Shown here: positions 12,655 to 22,951 of the stretch, piece after piece
Position numbering within the stretch: the first letter of the stretch is position 1
Layout: each line of letters opens with the position of its first letter
From: Eucommia ulmoides
Lineage: Eukaryota > Streptophyta > Magnoliopsida > Garryales > Eucommiaceae
Length of the DNA stretch: 64,000 nucleotides
Assembly (NCBI GenBank): GCA_016647705.1
Contig: JAENRU010000476.1
Coordinates: 62,001-126,000 of the forward strand
Reading direction: 5' to 3'
The notes under the pieces: generated by a model
Seen by the model: the letters and a program-made list of their open reading frames with translations, nothing else
Databases searched by the model: none
Told to the model about the DNA's origin: nothing
Program-made: the position numbers and the translations under genes

Positions 12655-13050
12655 GTGGTAGCCCCAAAATGTGAAACCAGCCTTGTGAAGGCTAGTTTCA
12701 CAAGGTAAGAAAAAAAAGGGGAAACCGGCCGTCACACGACCGGTTAGACCTAATTTTGTAAATAAAAAAAAAATGGGAAACCCTTTTGTAATTTCTCATC
12801 TTATTAGACCTCATTAGGTAAACAGCTCAGTGTGGATATGTATAGGTGTCGAAAGTGGGTTTTAGGTGGAACATATGTAAGAAAGTAAGAAGAAAAGACA
12901 AATGATATAGATAAAATAAAGATATATATAAGACAAGTGGTAGAGCATGAATAAGATTTGTTATTATATATATACTAGCAAGAAAGCACGGACTCCGTTC
13001 ATGCCTATTATTAATATAATTTAATAATAAAACACTAATTTTTAGTTAAA
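12655..13050. repeat. Hairpin-bearing repeat family, copy 1
   Basis: Copies 2 and 3 are at 15540-15735 and 15868-16262, and a diverged fourth copy is at 23940-24200. Each starts near 'agccccaaaatgtgaaac' and carries a near-perfect hairpin in which GTGAAACC..GCC pairs with GGC..GGTTTCAC around TTGTGAA. A second palindrome built on ACCGGCC/GGCCGGT follows. Copies 1 and 3 extend through 'gtcgaaagtgggttttaggt' to a terminal 'aagcacggac' motif. The family is unnamed to me. Confidence 0.8.
12975..13015 (-). mobile_element. Candidate Helitron 3' terminus
   Basis: On the minus strand a weak GC-containing hairpin (around 12985-13005) is followed by a short spacer, CTAG, and then T. That is the 3' signature of Helitrons (hairpin, CTRR, insertion before T). 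The stem is imperfect and no 5' TC end was identified. Confidence 0.3.
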
Positions 13051-13055
13051 AAAAT

Positions 13056-13252
13056 AGGGTTAATTACACTTTATCCCTTGTGGTTTGGCTCATTTTCACT
13101 TTACCTCTCTGTGGTTTAAACGTCGCCACTTACCCCCCTATGATTTTTAGACCTAAGTGCAACGCTAACTCCGTTAATGGAAAATGTGGAATGTCGATTT
13201 TGCCATTCCATAATTATTCACAATTATTGGGGTATAAAGTGTAATTAACCCT
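13056..13252. mobile_element. MITE with AGGGTTAATTACACTTTA inverted ends
   Basis: The left end reads AGGGTTAATTACACTTTA and the right end is its reverse complement, giving about 19 matching bases over about 197 bp. The interior has repeated 'tgtggttt' and 'cttacccccct' phrases. A relative lies at 43635-43865, a looser one starts at about 62579, and truncated reversed pieces occur at about 15430-15540 and 15790-15868. No clean target duplication is seen at this copy. Confidence 0.8.
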
Positions 13253-13255
13253 TTC

Positions 13256-13950
13256 AACCATTATTCCTCCCTCCTCTCTCTTTCTTTCTGTCTTTCCAGC
13301 CTTCGGTTTTCTTTCATTCTTCTCAAATCTGGAAAACGTGGTAGGCGATGGTCGCAACGATGTCCGATTTGGATAGTCACGGACGGCGGTGGTCGAATCT
13401 ATACGACTTGTTATCGATTTCACTGAGGTTGAACCTAGTTGCGATGGCGGACGCGATCGTCCTCATTCGATGAGCAGTTAGGGCTTCGATTTGGCTTCGA
13501 ATGGTTAGGGATTTCATGAATCGGGCCCGTCTCTTCATCACCCTCACGGTTTGCGTTCATTTGACTCCTTACTTCTCTTCTATATCTAATTTTGTCTCTG
13601 CCCTCTCCTCGAACCCAATTATAGTTATGGAGAGTGGCAATTCCTGTATTTCATTGCTCCATGAAGTCAATTTCGATGTGAGGTTGAACACCAATCGCGA
13701 AGTTTCCGATTCGTTGTCGAATTACATAGGTCTTGGAGTTGATTCAAATCCGAACCCCAATGGCGTGTGGGTTCGAGAAATTGGACCAGTTCAACGCCTT
13801 GGATATGCCCAATTGAATCATCCCGAGGGGATTTGTTCAAGCTGTACAACGATTACCAGTTCGTCGCCGATGAGATTGGGATAAGCGGATTTGTTCCCAA
13901 AACCAAGTTTAAGATCAAGGTTTGTTGTTTCTCTCAAGACCAGTTTCTTA
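13256..13950 (+). pseudogene. Gene-like fragment, unidentified, possibly captured
   Basis: This stretch is clearly richer in G+C than its surroundings. An open frame at 13501-13884 encodes 127 residues with a hydrophobic stretch after the start. A different frame at 13767-13924 gives a plausible protein segment ending in FVPKTKFKIKV, followed by 'atcaag|gtttgt', which could be a splice donor. Neither frame matches a family I recognise, and the switch of best frame near 13760 suggests a frameshift. It lies between MITE and hairpin repeats, so capture by a transposon is possible but unproven. Confidence 0.35.
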
Positions 13951-14270
13951 ATTTTCTTAATTTTGATCATATATTCATGAAGAAAAAAGTATACATTCAT
14001 ATAATTAGGGAAACAATTCATTGATTTTGTGTTTATGTTCCCATATTTTTGTTAGTGTTACCATTCTTAAACTAATATATATATATATATATATGCTTTA
14101 GTGATATATTTTTGATGAGGTGGTGGTGCTAAATTTTTTTCACATTGTTGGCATTTGTTAGTGTTTCTGTTCCTAGAATTTGGATTCGAAACTGAAATCG
14201 GAGAATTGAACATTACAATTCTGTGTTCAACCCAGAATTGTGGCTCTAATTTCTGTTTGATGTTTCTGTT

Positions 14271-14575
14271 CCAAAATTCTATTTTTGTTCCCAACATCCA
14301 AAATTGTTAAAAAAAATTGTTTTTATTTGTGTTTCTAGTTTCTGTTTGTGTTTTTGGTTTTTGCCTTTGTTTGATATTTTTTGTTCCGAAATTCTACTTT
14401 TGTTCTCAACTTCCAAAATTATAAAAAGAATTTTGTTTTTATTTGTGTTTCTAGTTTTTGTTTGTGTTTTTGGTTTTTGTTTCTGTTTAATGTTTTTGTT
14501 CCAAAATTCTATTTTTGTTCCCAACTTCCAAAATTATAAAAAGAATTTTGTTTTTATTTTTGTTCTAAAATTCAG
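14271..14575. repeat. Tandem repeat, 115 bp period
   Basis: The phrase 'cc(a/g)aaattcta(t/c)ttttgtt' begins at 14271, 14386 and 14501, exactly 115 bp apart. Each is followed by 'caacttccaaaattataaaa'-type sequence and a T/G-rich run. The third copy is partial. Open frames here on both strands are artefacts of the repeat. Confidence 0.88.
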
Positions 14576-15061
14576 TTTTTGTTTGTAATTCACAGCATAT
14601 TATTAAATAATTTTATCAATCAGGCCTATTTGTATTATGTGTACATGTTTTGTATAAAAATGTGATAGGGTATGAGATTTCTTACTAGCTCCTTTTTAAT
14701 TTTAAATTCTCTGTTAGTGTCTCCTTTTTAATTTTATAGGAATGTCATTTTAATACTTATGTTTTGTTTTTTATTTTTGTGTACTTTTGATTCTGTGTTT
14801 GTATATGTATAGGTGCGGTGCCTTTTTTGGGTTAATTGGACGTTTAATGTTGGTTCTACTCTTCCAAAAAAAAAAATCGAGATTAATTGTTGATATTATT
14901 GATTTGCGTTAAATTAAGAGTTTAATTTATATTATTTTATCGATGTATTTTATTTTATTTTTTTGTTATTGCTCGAGGACATTAGAATTGCTGTTAAAGC
15001 CCGTTTTTATAGTAGTGAATGTAATTGTTGACATTTGTAGCAGTAACAATTTGTGTTTCTG

Positions 15062-15116
<55 letters not shown>

Positions 15117-15430
15117 CTGTTCTAAAAAAAATTACAAATTGCAATAGATATTTAAGAACAAAAGGGAGTATGTTTCTGTTTAGTGTCCAGCTTTAGAACA
15201 AAATTATTGGAACAAAATAAAACTGTTCTCAATTTTTTGTTTTTAGTTTCAAGTTTGTTGGGAGAAAAAATAAAAGAGGGGAAAAAAATAAATGAGTAGG
15301 TTTGGTTTGTTGTAGAAAATGTGTGAGAAACATAGATTATATTGGAAAATATAGGAGTAAAATGGGAATAAGAAATCAGCATTTTGGAGGGAAAAAACAA
15401 AAAAAAACATGCCCATCCTCATTGCTGACG
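14576..15430. other. AT-rich interval with a 50-bp poly-T tract
   Basis: No gene is seen. An almost pure T run fills about 15067-15116. The right end (from about 15430) merges into a reversed fragment of the 13056-type MITE. Confidence 0.55.
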
Positions 15431-15539
15431 GGTGAGGTACACTTCTGTCAATTTTGACAGAAAGTGTTAGATTTGTACTTAGGCTCAAGACCACAAGGGG
15501 GTAAGTTGAAAATGGACCAAACCACAGGGAGGGTAAGTG

Positions 15540-15735
15540 GCAGCCCCAAAATGTGAAACTGGCCTTGTGAAAGCCGGTTTCACAAGGTCAAAAAAAAAAA
15601 GGAAAACTGACCGTCACACGGCCGGTTAGACCTAATTTTGTAAATAAATAAAAAAAATGTGAAACTCTTTTGTAATTTCTCATTTGATTAGACCCCATTA
15701 GGTAAACAGCTCAGCGTGGATATGTATTTGTAAGA
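15540..15735. repeat. Hairpin repeat family, copy 2 (short)
   Basis: It has the hairpin at about 15552-15584 and the ACCGGCC-type palindrome, then ends near 'gtggatatgtat' without the longer tail seen in copies 1 and 3. It follows a reversed MITE fragment directly, joined at 'gggtaag|tggcagcc'. Confidence 0.8.
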
Positions 15736-15867
15736 CCTTGATTTTTCTAATACGTTCAATTTGAGTCGCATGGGAGCACATTAGAAAATAACGGGGGGGT
15801 AAGTGGCGACGTTTGAACCACAAGGGGATAAAGTACAAATGTTCCAAACCACAGGGGGTAAATGGCA

Positions 15868-16262
15868 GCTCCAAAATGTGAAACCGACCTTGTGAAGGCC
15901 GGTTTCACAAGGTAAAAAAAAAAGGGAAAACCGGCCGTCACATGGCCGGTTAGACCTAATTTTGTAAATAAAAAAAAATGGGAAACCCTTTTGTAATTTT
16001 TCATCTTATTAGATCCCATTAGGTAAATAGCTCAGTGTGAATATGTATTGGTGTCGAAAGTGGGTTTTAGGTGGAACATATGTAAGAAAGTAAGAAGAAA
16101 TGACAAATGATAAAGATAAAAGAAATATATATATAAAGATAAGACAAGTGGTAGAGCATGAATTAGATTTGTTATTATATATATACTAAGAAGAAAGCAC
16201 GGACACTGTTTGTGCCTATTATTAATATAATTTAATAATAAAATACTAATTTTTAGTAAAAA
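15868..16262. repeat. Hairpin repeat family, copy 3 (long)
   Basis: This matches copy 1 over its whole length, including the tail from 'gtcgaaagtgggttttaggt' to 'aatttaataataaaatacta'. It is likewise preceded by a reversed MITE fragment (15790-15868), so copies 2 and 3 share the same junction. Confidence 0.82.
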
Positions 16263-16838
16263 AATATAACAAGTGAATTTTACTTGGGACCATTACAAAA
16301 TATCGCGGTCAAGATAATCAAGCAAGTCATATTATGATGGTGGTAAAACCACATGAATTTTAATGATAGCCAATTTATGACATTGTTTTTTTAATGCGTT
16401 ATGACCCAAAAAAAAAATGATGAAATAAATTTAGCAACAAATGGTTGAGATTGTAATTTTTAGTAAATGACACATTTGAAGATGTCACAGTTGAGATGAT
16501 CAAATAAGTCAAATAATATTAGTAGAGTTAAATGAATTTCAATTACATTTAGGTAACAATATTGATTTTTTAGTATGTTATAACTATAATGAAAAAAATA
16601 AATAAATGATTGATGATAATAATCCTACCAAATGTATGAAAGTACAAAAATAAATTTATAATCATAAAAAATATCAAATTATAAATAGCGTGAAAATATC
16701 ATCTATTATTTTTAACCTGTGTTTTAAAACTATTTGAAAATTTCTTAAATTAAATATTGTATTTATGTTTGTGGTCACATTTTTCTAATTATTTTTATAT
16801 TTTATATTTTCATTAAATAGTTTAAGTTTGTTTGTTTG

Positions 16839-16872
<34 letters not shown>

Positions 16873-18120
16873 CAGATAGGACTACTTTTAAGTATACACT
16901 TTTTTATGGGTAGATTAATTTTTTCAAATTCTTAAGTGCAATTTATAAATCTACTTTGTATAAAATTATTGTATAAAAAAAGGTCTATGTTTACATATAT
17001 ATATTCACTATAATATAATTTTATTTTTTTTCAATTTTAAATGAACTTTTAGTTTCAAATTGTTATGAATAAATTTATGATTTTATTTATACATAGGAAT
17101 CGTAAAAAAAATGACTTCGATAATTATAGGTACTAATAGTCACATACATATATATATACATAAAATTGGTGAAAAAATTGACCTTTTGAGGACTAATATG
17201 TAATTTCACATATGCAAATTAATAGTAAAGTCAAATTTACTTTATATAATATCATAGATATAGATTACCCTAGATTTATATAATATCATAGATATAGATT
17301 AAGTTGATAGATAAGTAGAGAGTTGGAGAAGTTGGGGAGAGACCAAGAAGGAGGAGAAGATGAATAAATGAAAGGAAGGAAGAAAGAGAAGGAGAAAGAT
17401 CAATTATCAATTTCCTTAATTGTATTTAATCGCTTTATTTATTATTTGGTTTTTGCTATAGTTATTATTAAATTATAATTGTTGATTTTCAAAAAATATA
17501 GATGATTATGTATTATGTAAAAATTATATGAGATACATGTTATATGTTATTTGTGGATTAATTAAATACACGCGCTAAAGGGATTAAAATTTCGACTGAG
17601 CGTTGGCTCATACCCCTACAGTATTTATTGCTTGATCTACAAAAATGGAGCTATGTCAGAAAGTATATTTAGATTTGCATTAAACTTTGCAATGATACTA
17701 TTTATTGTTTATTGTTGTAAAATTAATTTGTTTAATTGATAGTTAAAAATTATTGGTATAGTTTGTAACTTTATCTGACTGATAGGTGTGAATATATTTA
17801 TTTTAGACTTTAGTTTAATTTTTTTTAGGAGAAATCAAGTGGCGATCATGAGAAATCGAGTCGTTACCCAAAGCGAAATTTAACTAGAGTCAAATATTTA
17901 AGTGAAATAGGGTTTAATTTTTTTTTTAAAATACTCATAATTTTTTATAAAAATAAAATTTTAAAAATAAAAGATATTTAATATAGTGATTGAATCAAAA
18001 TTATTATTTTCTATTTGAAGTAATATATTAAAAAAAAAAAATAAGGGAGTCAATTTAAAAGGGCCGGCAGTCTCATTTTTCTGTCAATTTGTTCGTTTTC
18101 ATCGACACAGTAGTTGCGAA
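16263..18120. other. AT-rich DNA upstream of TNL1, with an LTR fragment
   Basis: About 17490-17640 resembles 10480-10600, sharing the phrase 'gactgagcgttggctcat', and is probably a degraded LTR piece. A tandem pair of about 35 bp ('atataatatcatagatatag') lies at 17240-17300. A poly-T tract fills about 16841-16867. The last few hundred bases should contain the TNL1 promoter, but no decisive element was identified. Confidence 0.45.
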
Positions 18121-18208
18121 ATGGTCAGAAATCTTCTCTACAATAAGATGTCCATCTGCATAGATTCTTCAGTGCTCAGCAATTTCTTAGATCTCTGTAA
18201 ACTCAGCA

Positions 18209-18720
18209 ATGGATGTCTTGAGATCTCGATGCCGGTACGATGTTTTCCTGAGTTTCTGCGGCCAAGACACCCGCAGGAGCTTCACCGATCACCTCTATTC
18301 AGCTCTGGTCCGAGGAGGGCTAACCACATTCCGAGACGACGAAGAGATCGAGAGAGGGGAAGTCATTAAATTGGAGCTGCTGAGGGCGATTCAACAATCT
18401 AGGTTTTCGATTGTGGTATTCTCGAGAAACTACGCTTCCTCGAGCTGGTGCCTGGATGAACTCGTGGCGATAATTGGTGAATGCCGAAGATCGAGCTCCG
18501 AGCATAGGGTTTTACCTGTTTACTATGACGTTGATCCATCGGAAGTGGGGAGGCAGAGTGGGAGTTTCGAAACGGCGTTCACGAAGTATGAAAAACGAAT
18601 CGAGGCGGAGGAAGATGCAATTGAGAAGCGAAAACGGAGGGAGAAGGTGGATGAGTGGAAGAAGGCACTCAAAGAAGCAGCGGATTTCGCCGGGATGGAA
18701 CTGAAAAATCAAGCTAGTGG
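18209..18720 (+). CDS. TNL1 exon 1: TIR domain
   Basis: It encodes about 170 residues. The hallmark YDVFLSF is followed by CGQDTR where most TIRs have RGEDTR. The BB-loop region FRDDEEIERGE and the SSSWCLDELV segment, which contains the conserved catalytic glutamate of plant TIR NADases, are present, as is VLPVYYDVDPSEVGRQ. The start ATG at 18209 was chosen because it gives the usual short leader of about nine residues before YDVF. The exon ends AGT GG with donor GTAATT. It is phase 2 and joins G+TAT of exon 2 to give ASG-GYESKF, the usual TIR-to-NBS junction. Confidence 0.95.
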
Positions 18721-21700
18721 GTAATTCTTTTTCAACATCCTTTCTTCTAACCATTTAACAATGGGAAAGTTATTTATTTACTATTGAATTTAATTTGGCT
18801 TGATGATTTTTGAAGGGAAGAACTTTTTCAACTTTAGTTATGAACTTTCTATCGATATGGATTAAATTCTACAGAAAGATGTTTTGAGGCCTTGGATGAA
18901 ATCCCAACCTTTCTGTGTGCTTGTGGTGTCTATAGAAAGGGGTGTGTATGGATTAAATTCTATAGAAAGGTGTGTGTTTGGGGTGTCGTTGTGTGTATTA
19001 ACACCTGAACTTTTAGTCCTAGTTGTTTTTAAGCCAATTATGCCCTTAACGTTGATGTTAAAAACATGGTCTATATCCGAGATTTTACTGGCTCAATCTA
19101 ACTAAATAAATAAATTAATTGGTGATAAAAAATGTAGTTCTGTTTCAAAATTTCAAAAATTAATAAAACAAATTAGGGAGAACCCCTAATATGTTTATGG
19201 CTTGCTATTGGGTTTGGAAGTTTGTCGCGTGTAGGATGGCTGACGGCGGCAAGGAATTGTACTGAAAATCTCTGTGACCACAATGGTTAAACGAAGTTTG
19301 ATAGACAAAGATGATTTCATAGTTACAAGAATCAAGTTTTTGGTTTTAAAATCTTTTCTTTTTGTTTTCTTGGCCATAAATTCGTTTTCTATTTATTAAG
19401 TCAGTGTTGGTGGATTTCATGTTAAGGAAAGACTCTTTGATTAATTAAATATTAAAATGAAAAACTGATAGGTTAAGTTTTAGAAAAAGATCAACCCATA
19501 GGATATATAATTAATTTTCCCTTGATTTTGTGATATTTTTTAATTTTGTTAGTGTCTATATTAAACCCATTGTTATTTGAGGTTCAAGCTCCGTCAAGCT
19601 GCTAAGATCTTCTTGGAGCCTAAGGGCGAGGGGCGGGGTTTATTGAATTAAAGCCACCGTTGTTAAAGGCACAGCACAGCGCACCCTCTGGGCTTCGCCT
19701 AGGGTTAGGCGACCAACTTCCAGAAGTCGTGCGACTTGCTCGCATGAGCGCAAGGCGAGCCTTGAGCCTTAGGCACGCTTGCGAAGATCTCGAAGTAAAC
19801 CTAAGTTAATAAATACCCACCTTTTGTTCTGTGAAGAGATCAATCAGCCGCTATCCATCCCGATAGAACTAACCTCATTGCTAGGGCTGGCGATTCGTAT
19901 AATAGGTCGTACAACAGGTCATTACACGATAAGATTCAAATATGAATACGACACGATAAACATATCGTGTCAAACTACCCAAACACGAACACGACACGAA
20001 ATTATTGTGTCAACACGGTACGATAATTTTTCGGGTCACACGATGACACGAAACCTATCAGGTAAATACGACACGATAAGACTTGATAGGTTTCCATTAT
20101 ACGTTAACCTATTACACAGTAATGACCTATTAAGTTGACACCATGTTAACAAAATTTATTTACAAAAAAAAAAAAACAAAAAAAACTAACACAAACATCA
20201 TTTACATAACACCACCAAATATGGAATATTTTAGATTAATTGTCAATAGATCCATAATATTTGATAATTTGGAGGTGTAAAAATAATTTATTGAATTAAC
20301 GGGTAACCTATTAGATTTCAGGTTATCGTGTAACCTGAATACACTAAATTTTTATCGTATCTTATCGTGTAACCTATCGGGTTATCAGGTCAACTTGATA
20401 ATATGCACTATTTCTTATCGTGCTATCGGGTCTAATACGATAACGACCCGATACCTGATAAGCAAAATTCAGACTTGATAATTTCATGTCGGTTTCGTGT
20501 CGTGTCATCGTGTAAATACCCGAGTCATCCCCATCCCCCATTAAAAAAATATTATATATATATAGATATTATTTAATATGTATATATATGTACATATGTA
20601 TAAAAAATAATACATATTCCATAAAATACATATAAAAATAAAATAAAAAAAAAATTCTGCAAATTTTATAATTTATGCATTTAAGGTCTTCGTTTATAAT
20701 TTATGCAAGTATATATATATATTTGTGTGTGTGTGTGTGTGTGTTGTGTGTATTGTTAGCCCAGTAGAATACCCAAGAGGGGGGGTGAATTGGGTATTTA
20801 AAAAATTATCAGAATAAAAACTTCAATAAATCAAATAATTAATTTTTATTCCTAAATTAATTATTATCTTTATATCTCAGCGGAAATAATTAATCAACTA
20901 GGTGCACTCATAAACATCAAAAGTAGTAAAATAAATATTTCAGCACTTTAAGATATATCCTGATTCACCAAGTTACTCTTGGTCAGTCTAGTCGTCCGAG
21001 TTTTACGGAGATTTGCACCAACTAATTCTCAAGATCCCTTTAAAGGTAGGAACCAAACCTTCACACTGATTTTTTTTTAGGTTCAGAATCAACCTTTACA
21101 AAATCCCTTTCCCAGGCTAAGGAATAATCTCTACTTTTTACAGGTTAAAGATTAACCTAATTCTTTTTATACCTTAGGCTCAAGAATTAAAATCTCACAA
21201 AACACTCTAACTATCCTTTTACCCGGTAAGGATTGAACCGTTACAATTTTCACTCAAAACGCAATTCTATAGAGGAAGAATCACTACCTCAATCTCTTTA
21301 CCGGAAGAGACTGAAACTCAGCTACCCCTAATTAAATACTCTCAACAGTATTTAACCTGTCACACTACTCAACAATACAAATTGATAAGCAAGATATCTC
21401 ACTTGAAGCTTCTACCACCATAGATAAATAATAACTCAATTAATATCCCAACTAGTAATAGAAAAATGTGAAATATGACAATATTTTTTTAAACAAGATA
21501 TGGACAGCAAATAATGGAGCACGTAATTAGATTCAAGAAATTGTTTATAAAATATTTTTTTCAAAAATTAGAAATAATTTCTAAAAATCAATTTCCAATA
21601 AGATAAATAAGTAATGCAATGATAGAATATAATTGAAAAGATCTCACTCAGAATTCACAGAAATAATAATTTGAACGATGTAATTTCAAATTCGGTAGCA

Positions 21701-22887
21701 GCAAAGATTAATAGCAATTGATCTTCAAGATCACTCTTAGAAAAACTCACAAACTCTCAGAAATATAACTCTTAGAAAAGCTCAATTTTATGATATGATA
21801 TGATTTCTCTTGTTAGATTTGATATCACTTTTTTTTAATAATGAAAAACGCATGTCTATTTATATGGGAAATAAATCAGCTCTTTAACGGCTAGTTCCCA
21901 TGTGTTATGATATTTAAATGCTCTCTTAGACTCCTTATATCATTATGACTTCATTTTAGTTCAATTCACTTAAAAAAAACTTTCAAATATTTCAATTAAA
22001 TCTCCCAAATATTTTTCAAACTCAATTAATTAGAATAAAATCAATTTTACATACCAAATTGAGAAATATTAATATTTAATGAACCATATCAATAAGATTT
22101 AATTAATATATGAACCATATTTTAAATACCTTAAAAATCCCCGAAATCTCTCTCAAATCCTAATAAAAAATGGTTACTTTTGGATATAATCTCGGATAAA
22201 ACAGAATCCTGAAACAGAGCGTCCAGTCAACCGGTCGGTCGACTGCCAAATTCAGGTTGTAGCCAAGGACGTTTATCGGTTGACTTGTCTGTCGACTTGT
22301 AAATGCAGAGAGTTCGTTTTTCTTTCACCGGTCGACCTATCAGTTGACTTGTAGATTCAGAGAATCCAGCTCCTCTTGGTCGGTCAACCTATCAGTCGAC
22401 TCATAGATTCAGAGACTTCATGTTGCTTGGTCTGGTCGACTTACCAGTTGACTTGTGTCTTCTGGATTTCTTCTCTAAACTCGTTTTTAACTTATTTTCT
22501 TTTACGTTTTCACCCCTTTAACCATTTTCTTTTCAAAATAAGCTCCACTAATCTTCTTATATTCCATTTTAGTCATTTAAAATTATTTTTTTTCAAATCA
22601 CATATTGGAGCAAATAATTTCACTTAATCGAATCACACATAAATAATTTCATTGTTTAGTATCCATTTAATTTGTATCATCTTCATCACTAGAACTAAAA
22701 TAACTGAAACACTCAATTAAAACAGTTAGTTTCACCAAAACATCAACACTTAATTGTTCATCAAAATCTTATGATCAACATGTATGTTTCTCTCTCTATA
22801 TATGTGTGTATGTCTCTCTCTCTAAACTTATTCATGGAGGTTGTGGATTTGGGTTTCTAATAACCAGTCAAATCCCTTTGCAGAAGT

Positions 22888-22951
<64 letters not shown>

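Noticed and set aside
14279-14588. Opposed open frames of 80-94 residues
   Set aside because: They follow the 115-bp tandem repeat and repeat with it on both strands.
18121-18369. An upstream ATG giving an 82-residue frame over TNL1 exon 1
   Set aside because: It is out of frame with the TIR domain; the ATG at 18209 gives the standard TNL N-terminus.
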